A stretch of DNA of 7,413 nt from Treponema sp. Lineage in GTDB: Bacteria; Spirochaetota; Spirochaetia; Treponematales; Breznakiellaceae. The notes under the pieces are model-generated. The model was not told the origin of the DNA, did not search any database, and saw only the letters and a program-made list of their open reading frames with translations. The first letter of the stretch is position 1. Each line of letters starts with the position of its first letter. The DNA is taken from the NCBI GenBank assembly GCA_031288575.1, contig JAITRD010000083.1:1-7413 (forward strand), written 5' to 3'. Below are positions 1 through 4,635 of this stretch, in pieces. The position numbers and the translations under genes were made by a program.

Positions 1-135
1 ATAGGGGCCTATCTGATGCGGGTCCTGGGCAAATATGATTACGGCGCCGTTTCGACCATCGTCATCGTGATCCTGGCGGTGATGCTTGCCATGGAAGCGG
101 CGGTGAACAGGCTGAGGAAGGCCATAAAGGAGTAA
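1..135 (+). CDS. ABC transporter permease, C-terminal fragment (PhnE-like)
   Basis: This is a partial gene: the frame is open from the first base and stops with TAA at 133-135, leaving the last 44 residues. The tail has a short amphipathic stretch (YLMRVLGKYDYGAVS), one strongly hydrophobic helix (about residues 18-32, rich in V, I, L, M and A), and a basic cytoplasmic end (NRLRKAIKE). This order resembles the C-terminus of PhnE-type permeases of phosphonate/phosphite-class ABC importers, where a 'F/Y-D-Y...VS/T' segment precedes the last membrane helix and a basic tail. The family assignment is pattern recognition from 44 residues; another binding-protein-dependent permease is possible. The substrate cannot be told. 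The upstream part of the operon lies outside the window, and a weak terminator candidate (229-271) follows. Confidence 0.55.
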   Translation: MGAYLMRVLGKYDYGAVSTIVIVILAVMLAMEAAVNRLRKAIKE

Positions 136-228
136 TGCCATGCCGGCGAATTTTGTGCGCCTTCCTTTGAAAAACGCGAACAACCTCCGGGCATGATCCG
201 GGAGGGAACGGGCGGCGGGAAGCCGTTT

Positions 229-271
229 AAAGGCAAAAAATAGAGAAAAAAAATAAATTTTTCGCCTTTTT
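229..271 (+). terminator. candidate rho-independent terminator after the permease gene
   Basis: AAAGGC (229-234) pairs with GCCTTT (264-269). After one A/C mismatch, five A (236-240) pair with five T (258-262), leaving a 17-nt loop. The 3' arm runs into a T tract (267-271). It lies about 90 nt after the permease stop and before the flavodoxin promoter, the expected place for a terminator. The stem has only three G-C pairs, so it is weak. An additional imperfect hairpin (CCTCCGG 184-190 with CCGGGAGG 198-205) precedes it and has no T tract. Confidence 0.4.
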
Positions 272-274
272 CCC

Positions 275-316
275 TTTACAAAATATTTTTTTTACGCTAT
301 GTTAGATTCATATAAT
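275..316 (+). promoter_or_regulatory. candidate sigma-70-type promoter(s) of the flavodoxin unit
   Basis: TTTACA (275-280, five of six matches to TTGACA) is followed after exactly 17 bp by TATGTT (298-303, four of six matches to TATAAT). A perfect TATAAT also occurs at 311-316 but has only a T-run at the -35 distance. Both sit in a very AT-rich stretch (about 231-340) between two G+C-rich genes. Transcription would start near 310 or near 323, giving a leader of about 30-40 nt that includes the GAGGAG ribosome binding site. Confidence 0.5.
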
Positions 317-334
317 ATTGTTATATATTTCTAA
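302..334. promoter_or_regulatory. interrupted palindrome, candidate operator
   Basis: Outer arms TTAGA (302-306) and TCTAA (330-334) and inner arms ATATAA (310-315) and TTATAT (321-326) are concentric on base 318, with 3-nt mismatched gaps on both sides. This gives 11 matched pairs across 33 bp. The centre reads as a 7-1-7 dyad, the geometry of Fur/PerR-family sites. It covers the perfect TATAAT at 311-316, so a bound protein would block transcription. Regulator identity is inference, and AT-rich sequence makes chance palindromes more likely. Confidence 0.35.
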
Positions 335-339
335 CTATT

Positions 340-345
340 GAGGAG
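340..345 (+). promoter_or_regulatory. ribosome binding site of flavodoxin
   Basis: GAGGAG lies 5 nt before the ATG at 351. It is one of the clearest Shine-Dalgarno matches in the window and fixes the flavodoxin start. Confidence 0.8.
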
Positions 346-350
346 CAGCC

Positions 351-779
351 ATGAAAAAGGTTTTGATAGTATATTGGAGCGGAACCGGAAATACCCAGGC
401 TATGGCGGAATCGGTAGCCAAGGGGGTAAGCGACGGCGGCGGGGAGGCGGTCCTAACAAACGTCGCCGGCGCGTCGGCGGCCCATGTTAAAGAGGCGGAT
501 GCCCTGGCTTTCGGCTGTCCCGCCATGGGGGCGGAAATACTGGAAGAAAGCGAGATGGAACCCTTTATCGCGTCCCTGGGTTCCGCCGACGTGGAGGGCA
601 AGCCCCTGGGGCTTTTCGGCTCCTATGACTGGGGGGACGGCCAATGGATGCGGGACTGGGCTGACCGGATGAAAGCCCTGGGCGCCCGGCTTTTAGGGGA
701 AGGGCTTATCACCCAGCTTGAACCCACCGAAGAAGCCCTGGGCAAATGTTACGAGCTGGGTAAAAACTTAGCCGCCTAA
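351..779 (+). CDS. short-chain flavodoxin
   Basis: This is a 142-residue FMN-binding electron carrier of the cytoplasm, which can replace ferredoxin as the low-potential partner of oxidoreductases. The FMN phosphate loop SGTGNT is at residues 10-15, right after the first beta strand (KVLIVYW). GCPAMG (55-60) is the loop around the flavin ring, with Met59 in the position known from clostridial and Megasphaera flavodoxins. GSYDWGDG (90-97) is the second flavin loop, with Trp94 as the expected stacking residue. The length and the absence of the long-chain insertion place it in the short-chain type common in anaerobes. The start is set by GAGGAG 5 nt upstream. The AT-rich promoter region carries a palindrome, so expression may be switched, for example by iron. 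The DUF3793 gene follows after 3 nt. Confidence 0.95.
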   Translation: MKKVLIVYWSGTGNTQAMAESVAKGVSDGGGEAVLTNVAGASAAHVKEADALAFGCPAMGAEILEESEMEPFIASLGSADVEGKPLGLFGSYDWGDGQWMRDWADRMKALGARLLGEGLITQLEPTEEALGKCYELGKNLAA

Positions 780-782
780 TCC

Positions 783-1361
783 ATGGGGGATAAGCTGTTC
801 CTCGCCCGGGCCTACAGGATCATCCTCGGGCTGGAGGATACCCGCCGGCGTCTGCGGGCCTTTATGTCCTGGGCGGCGGGGCCCCTCATTGCCGGGGTAA
901 GGCCCGCCGCCCTGATCCGGATGCCCCGGGGGGATTTGGCAACCGCCTGGGCCGCCTGGGGAAGGGAGCTTTGCGGGGCCTGGTCCCTGTCGGCCTTGCC
1001 CCTGCGGGAAAGTCCCGGGGGAACGCTGATCTTCCTTTTCCGGCGGCGGGCCCTTGCCCGGAAAGCCCTCACCGGCATTCCGGCGCGGTTTCTTGCGGCT
1101 TTAGGCTACCCGGTCCGGTCCGGCCTGGAAGCCTCTTTGGAACTTCTCAGGACCCGCTTTGAAAAACCGGGAAAATTCCCCCACGAAATCGGGATTTTTC
1201 TGGGTTATCCCCCGGGGGATGTGGCCGGTTTCCGTTCGGGAAAGCCGAGCCCCTATCCTTGCCGCGGATACTGGAAGGTTTACCACCGTCCCGAACGGGC
1301 CGAAAGGACCTTCGCGTATCTTGACGCGGCCCGGATAAAGCTTGTTAAGGAGTTTTTGTAA
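783..1361 (+). CDS. DUF3793 family protein
   Basis: This 192-residue protein has no established function. I recognise the DUF3793 family from the C-terminal half: FPHEIGIFLGYPPGDVAGF (residues 132-150), then PCRGYWKVY (159-167) and a C-terminal helix. The N-terminal half is Arg- and Ala-rich and less diagnostic. His134, Glu135 and Cys160 fall in the most characteristic motifs and would be candidates for ligand or metal binding, but that is inference. There is no predicted membrane helix or signal peptide, so it should be cytoplasmic. The ATG lies 3 nt after the flavodoxin stop and lacks a good Shine-Dalgarno site, so translation is probably coupled to flavodoxin. The tight pairing suggests a role connected with flavodoxin or its regulatory condition. 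The stop overlaps the first base of a structured element at 1360-1421. Confidence 0.78.
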   Translation: MGDKLFLARAYRIILGLEDTRRRLRAFMSWAAGPLIAGVRPAALIRMPRGDLATAWAAWGRELCGAWSLSALPLRESPGGTLIFLFRRRALARKALTGIPARFLAALGYPVRSGLEASLELLRTRFEKPGKFPHEIGIFLGYPPGDVAGFRSGKPSPYPCRGYWKVYHRPERAERTFAYLDAARIKLVKEFL

Positions 1362-1421
1362 TTACCGGGGAATTGCTGTTCACCTCTCTCGGCAATTTCC
1401 TGTTAGCCTCAGGCGGTAATT
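1360..1421. other. potential three-way-junction RNA/DNA structure
   Basis: Three stems nest exactly. P1 is AATTACCG (1360-1367) with CGGTAATT (1414-1421). P2 is AATTGC, extended by a T-G wobble and G-C (1371-1378), with 1390-1397. P3 is CCTG (1399-1402) with CAGG (1410-1413). Only 3 nt and 1 nt are unpaired at the junction. There is no T tract on either side, so it is not an ordinary terminator. It begins inside the DUF3793 stop codon and lies in the convergent spacer. Confidence 0.4.
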
Positions 1422-1455
1422 GGGTTATTTAAAAATACACACTCTCCATTCTTGG

Positions 1456-1507
1456 GTCCGGAGATACTATAAATCGCGCGTCGCGTGTTTTTATCCTGTC
1501 TCCGGGC
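1456..1507. repeat. long interrupted hairpin in the convergent spacer
   Basis: CCGGAGA (1458-1464) pairs with TCTCCGG (1499-1505), extended by a wobble and a G-C pair to 1456/1507. Inside it ATAAA (1469-1473) pairs with TTTAT (1490-1494), and CGCG (1475-1478) with CGCG (1482-1485). A further TCTCC at 1443-1447 could compete for the GGAGA arm. It sits just past the 3' end of the acyltransferase gene and may act as a 3' stability element or a weak bidirectional stop; no clear T run follows on either strand. Confidence 0.35.
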
Positions 1508-1529
1508 TTCTTTATCCGCCCCTATCCGC

Positions 1530-2420
1530 CTAAAGGGCCTTCAACAGCCTTTGCCGTTCATCTTCCGCTTGTATATGCATGGCTTCAAGCTCCTCCATAA
1601 TCCGGTCTACCACAGCCTGTTTTTTATCCGCGATTCCGGCCTCTTCGGCCCGCTGCCGGGTTTTTTCCCGGAATTCCCCGCAGGACAAAACCGGCCCCGC
1701 GGTGTACCGCACCAGATCCTTGCTGACAAAATCGTCCATCATGTCCCCCTGCCGGACATGCAAAACCTCGCCGTTAACCGCCACAAAACACATATAATCA
1801 AAGGATTTGATATAAGAATCGATCTCCCGGACGCCGTGTTTGCTGGCCGGGTCCCAGGGCCGGTACCTGGTTCCCGAAGGAAATACCAGGATAAGCTTGC
1901 CCCTGGTCTTTATTTCAAGCAGGGCCTTCATGGCCGCCCGGTTAATGGTATTGCTGCGGATAATTTCGGCCCGGTCCTTTTCGGCGTCAAGCCCCTGGAG
2001 GGAGCGGCTTGGATAGATGATGATCCGGCTGTAGGCTCCGGTAAAGGCCGCCACCGTGGGGTTCTCCTCGTTCAGCTTCATGCCGGCGATAGCCACCACC
2101 GCGTCGGCAATTTCCTTCCCCCGGCCCGGCTCCTTCCGTAAGAGGTAAATAAAATTCGTCAAGTCCATATTACTGTAATGCTCCAGCAGGAGCAGACAGG
2201 ATTTTCCGGAAACAGCCCGGTCCCAAAGTTCGTTCAAATGTTCCATACCGCTGATGCCGGAATTAGGCAAGAGGAGGGCTTCTACCATCTTATCAATAAG
2301 CGGAAGCAGCTCTTCAGCCCCTTCTTGATAAACATCCTGTTCCGTTATTTTTGTTGATTGTTTTGAGAGGGATACCACCTGCTTAATAACATCCCGAAAG
2401 GCGCCGCTTAAGGTTTCCAT
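1530..2420 (-). CDS. glycerolipid acyltransferase (soluble GPAT / PlsC superfamily)
   Basis: This 296-residue protein carries the acyltransferase hallmark HX4D (HYSNMD, residues 81-86), whose His and Asp form the catalytic pair. FPSGTR (180-185), followed by YRPWDP, replaces the usual FPEGTR phosphate-binding motif. The SGT(R)-RP arrangement and the preceding 'NPTVAAFTGAYSRIIIYPSRSL' segment recall soluble plastid-type glycerol-3-phosphate acyltransferases more than short PlsC proteins. It would therefore transfer an acyl group to glycerol 3-phosphate, or to lysophosphatidate, in phospholipid synthesis. No membrane helix is evident. A longer reading frame extends to 2504 but would overlap peptidase T by 80 bp; the ATG at 2420, 4 nt after the pepT stop with GGGGAG at 2433-2438, is a better start. 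It is probably co-transcribed with pepT. The family is firm, the exact acceptor is not. Confidence 0.8.
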   Translation of the reverse strand: METLSGAFRDVIKQVVSLSKQSTKITEQDVYQEGAEELLPLIDKMVEALLLPNSGISGMEHLNELWDRAVSGKSCLLLLEHYSNMDLTNFIYLLRKEPGRGKEIADAVVAIAGMKLNEENPTVAAFTGAYSRIIIYPSRSLQGLDAEKDRAEIIRSNTINRAAMKALLEIKTRGKLILVFPSGTRYRPWDPASKHGVREIDSYIKSFDYMCFVAVNGEVLHVRQGDMMDDFVSKDLVRYTAGPVLSCGEFREKTRQRAEEAGIADKKQAVVDRIMEELEAMHIQAEDERQRLLKAL

Positions 2421-2424
2421 AGGC

Positions 2425-3684
2425 CTACACCGCTCCCCAAAGCCGGATAAGTTCAATAACCAATTTACAGGCCGCGGCCATCTCCGGAACCGATACCCAT
2501 TCAATGCGGCTATGGGCGTTACGGCCGCCGGTAAAGATATTGGGGGTCGGTATTCCCAGCTCGGTTAGCCGGGAACCGTCGGTGCCGCCCCGGATGGGCT
2601 TTAGGCGGAATTCCACCCCTGCCGCGGAAGCGGCTTTTTTCAACAGTTCCAATACCTCAGGCCGGGCATTGATCTTTTCCTTCATATTATAATACTTGGG
2701 GCTTATATTCACAACAATTTTTCCCCCGGGAAACTGGGCTTCCACGGCCCGGGCAAAAGTCTCCAGGGCGGCAATTCGGCGTTCGGCCCCTTCCCGCTCA
2801 AAATCCCGGATAAAGACCTCCAGGGAGGCCTTTTCCAAATTTCCCTTGATATCCATGGGGGCATAATAACCGTAATAGCCGTCGGTCGCTTCGGGGCTTT
2901 CGGACCGGGGAAGCATGACCGCGAAGGAAGCGGCCATCAAAGCCGCATTAGCCAGGATGCCCCTCGCCTGCCCCACGTGGATAACCTTTCCCTCAAACTG
3001 AATGTCCGCCGTATAGGCGTTAAAACACTCTATCTCCAGCTCCCCAATCGGGCCCCCGTCCAGGGTATAACAGGCGGCGGACTTGATCCGATCCAGGGGA
3101 AATTCGGGAAGTCCCTTGCCGGTTTCTTCGTCGGGGGTAAAAATCAGTTCCACCGGGCCGTGGGCGATTTCCGGGCGGGCAAGGAGATACTCCGCCGCTC
3201 CCATAATCGCCGCGATCCCCGCCTTATCGTCCGCCCCCAGCAGGGTAGTCCCGTCGGTATGGATGATAGACTTCCCCTCCTGGGCGGCCAGATCGGGATC
3301 GGCCGCCGGGTCCAGGGCGTAACCCTCCGCCAGGTTTATCCTTTTCCCGTCGTACCGGGCAACCAGTTGGGGTTTCACCTCCTCGCCGGGAACATCGCTT
3401 GCGGTATCCATGTGCGCCGAAAACGCTACCGTCCGGGCAGTTTCCTTTCCCGGCGACGGGGGGATCCGGGCAATCACATAGCAGTGATCGGTCAGCTCCG
3501 TATCGCCAACCCCCAGGGAACGGAGTTCCTCTGCCAAAGCCTTAGCCAGAACCCATTGGCCCGGCGTGGAAGGGGTCGCCGCCACGCGGCGGTCGCTGGA
3601 GGTTCCGCAGCGGGCATACTTTATAAACCGGGAAACCACCAAAGCCTCAAGCTCTTCCTGCGTTATTGTCGTTTGCGTATTCAT
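2425..3684 (-). CDS. pepT: peptidase T (tripeptide aminopeptidase, M20B)
   Basis: This 419-residue zinc aminopeptidase removes the N-terminal residue from tripeptides in the cytoplasm; E. coli PepT has 408 residues. All dizinc-site residues are visible: His91 and Asp93 in AHMDTA, Asp152 in GADDKAG, Glu186 (catalytic) and Glu187 in TPDEETG, Asp209 in LDGG, and His391 in NAHSRIEW. Spacing matches E. coli PepT with a constant offset of 12-13. RGGTDGSRL (365-373) is the conserved substrate loop. The dimerisation-domain motif normally reading HPG reads HVG (His236 kept, Pro changed to Val). The ATG at 3684 is chosen because the frame upstream runs antisense through the DUF2156 gene. Its Shine-Dalgarno is weak (AAAGA). 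It is divergent from DUF2156 and followed after 4 nt by the acyltransferase gene, suggesting one transcript. Confidence 0.95.
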   Translation of the reverse strand: MNTQTTITQEELEALVVSRFIKYARCGTSSDRRVAATPSTPGQWVLAKALAEELRSLGVGDTELTDHCYVIARIPPSPGKETARTVAFSAHMDTASDVPGEEVKPQLVARYDGKRINLAEGYALDPAADPDLAAQEGKSIIHTDGTTLLGADDKAGIAAIMGAAEYLLARPEIAHGPVELIFTPDEETGKGLPEFPLDRIKSAACYTLDGGPIGELEIECFNAYTADIQFEGKVIHVGQARGILANAALMAASFAVMLPRSESPEATDGYYGYYAPMDIKGNLEKASLEVFIRDFEREGAERRIAALETFARAVEAQFPGGKIVVNISPKYYNMKEKINARPEVLELLKKAASAAGVEFRLKPIRGGTDGSRLTELGIPTPNIFTGGRNAHSRIEWVSVPEMAAACKLVIELIRLWGAV

Positions 3685-3704
3685 TTCTTTAGTATGGAGC
3701 GAAA

Positions 3705-3745
3705 AGACCCGCTCGTAAAGGTCCTTGTCCTTAAGGGACGGGTCT
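3705..3745. repeat. spaced inverted repeat between divergent pepT and DUF2156
   Basis: AGACCCG (3705-3711) and CGGGTCT (3739-3745) are perfect 7-bp inverted repeats with 27 bp between them. The spacer contains the palindrome CCTTAAGG (3729-3736). It lies between the pepT start and its candidate -10 box. It could be a paired operator, a leader hairpin of pepT (four T follow on the minus strand), or simply coding sequence if DUF2156 begins at 3694. Confidence 0.3.
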
Positions 3746-3748
3746 ATT

Positions 3749-3777
3749 ATTATAAACCCATGCTTATACCTTGTTAT
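3749..3777 (-). promoter_or_regulatory. candidate promoter of the pepT-acyltransferase unit
   Basis: On the minus strand a perfect TATAAT (3754 to 3749) is preceded after 17 bp by ATAACA (3777 to 3772, four of six matches to TTGACA). Transcription would start near 3742, giving a leader of about 58 nt before the pepT ATG. The -35 element would lie inside the 5' end of the DUF2156 coding region if that gene starts at 3760. Confidence 0.4.
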
Positions 3778-4635
3778 CCTGATTTTGTCCCGGTGTCCCT
3801 GGAACTGAAGGCTGATCTGCATCCCCAGCTTTCCCTGACCCCCGACGGCGTTTCGGAATATACCTTCTCCAACCTCTACCTGTTCCGCAGCCGCTACCAT
3901 TACCGGATTTCCCGGTTTTCCAAGAGGAATTTTATCATCTCCGGAGAGCGGGACAATAAAAAATTTTTTATGACCCCCTGCACGGTTCCCGGGGAGGATA
4001 TTTTAAAGGGGCTTTTTGAAACCCACGATTATTGGAAGGGCATTTCCGACTCGGTGCTTACCCCCAACCTTGTTTATTTGGAACAATGGGGCATTGATAT
4101 TGCCGAAGACCGGGACAATTTTGATTATCTTTACCTGCGTACCGATTTGGCGGAATTGTCCGGGAAAAAATATCATAAAAAGCGGAACCTGGTAAACGCC
4201 TTTATCAACTCGTACCAGTACGAACAGCAGCTTTTGACCCCGGAACTTATTCCCCTGGCGGCGGAAGTTTTGGACCGGTGGCGGGCGGGTAAGGGCGTTG
4301 AGGGGGATTACACCGCGGCCCGGGAAGCGCTGGAACTTTTTACGGTTCTCAATATGAAGGGTGCCCTCTATTACGTAAACGGCAAACCCGCGGGCTGGTG
4401 CCTGGGGGAAAGCCTCGCCAAGGGCCGGATGTTCGCCATCCATTTTGAAAAGGGAATTGAAGAATATAAAGGGATCTACCAGTTTATAAACCAGGCCTTC
4501 GCGGCAACCCTGCCGAGGTTCTTCACCTATATCAACCGGGAACAAGACCTGGGGGACGAGGGCCTCCGGCAGGCAAAGATGACCTACCGTCCCTCCGGTT
4601 TTGTGCGGAAGTACCTGGGAACCAAAAAAACATAA
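3760..4635 (+). CDS. DUF2156 protein (GNAT-like, related to the MprF C-terminal domain)
   Basis: This 291-residue protein belongs to the DUF2156 / LPG-synthase C-terminal family, whose best known member is the catalytic part of MprF, which moves an amino acid from aminoacyl-tRNA to phosphatidylglycerol. Recognisable segments are SEYTFSNLYLFR near residue 32, KKYHKKRNLVNAF (136-148), the Gly-Trp strand KPAGWCLGE (209-217), FAIHFEKG (225-232) and YINREQDLGDEGLRQAKMTYRP (257-278). There is no membrane flippase domain, so it is a stand-alone soluble enzyme of unknown acceptor. The frame also has an ATG at 3694, giving 22 more residues, but that leaves just 9 bp to the divergent pepT start and no ribosome site. 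Family members begin close to 'YPDF', so 3760 is preferred although it too lacks a clear Shine-Dalgarno. Its stop abuts the lgt stop. Confidence 0.8.
   Translation: MLIPCYPDFVPVSLELKADLHPQLSLTPDGVSEYTFSNLYLFRSRYHYRISRFSKRNFIISGERDNKKFFMTPCTVPGEDILKGLFETHDYWKGISDSVLTPNLVYLEQWGIDIAEDRDNFDYLYLRTDLAELSGKKYHKKRNLVNAFINSYQYEQQLLTPELIPLAAEVLDRWRAGKGVEGDYTAAREALELFTVLNMKGALYYVNGKPAGWCLGESLAKGRMFAIHFEKGIEEYKGIYQFINQAFAATLPRFFTYINREQDLGDEGLRQAKMTYRPSGFVRKYLGTKKT

Noticed and set aside
213..225. CGGC...GCCG hairpin after the permease gene as a terminator
   Set aside because: It is four base pairs with no following T tract; the A-rich/T-rich stem at 229-271 is a better candidate.
1471..1492. CGCG hairpin followed by TGTTTTT as a + strand terminator for DUF3793
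   Set aside because: The stem is only 4 bp and the T run does not directly follow it; it is better described as part of the larger hairpin at 1456-1507.
1485..2141. 218-codon + strand open frame opposite the acyltransferase
   Set aside because: It runs antisense to a gene with clear HX4D and FPSGTR motifs; its product shows no recognisable domain.
2421..2504. N-terminal extension of the acyltransferase to an ATG at 2504
   Set aside because: It would overlap the peptidase T coding end by 80 bp; the extra residues resemble no family sequence, and the ATG at 2420 follows the pepT stop by 4 nt.
2977..3693. Long open frame on the + strand upstream of and in frame with the DUF2156 gene
   Set aside because: It is antisense to peptidase T, whose catalytic residues all lie in the opposite frame, and its translation is a low-complexity Gly/Arg/Pro-rich product with no domain. 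It is a by-product of high GC.
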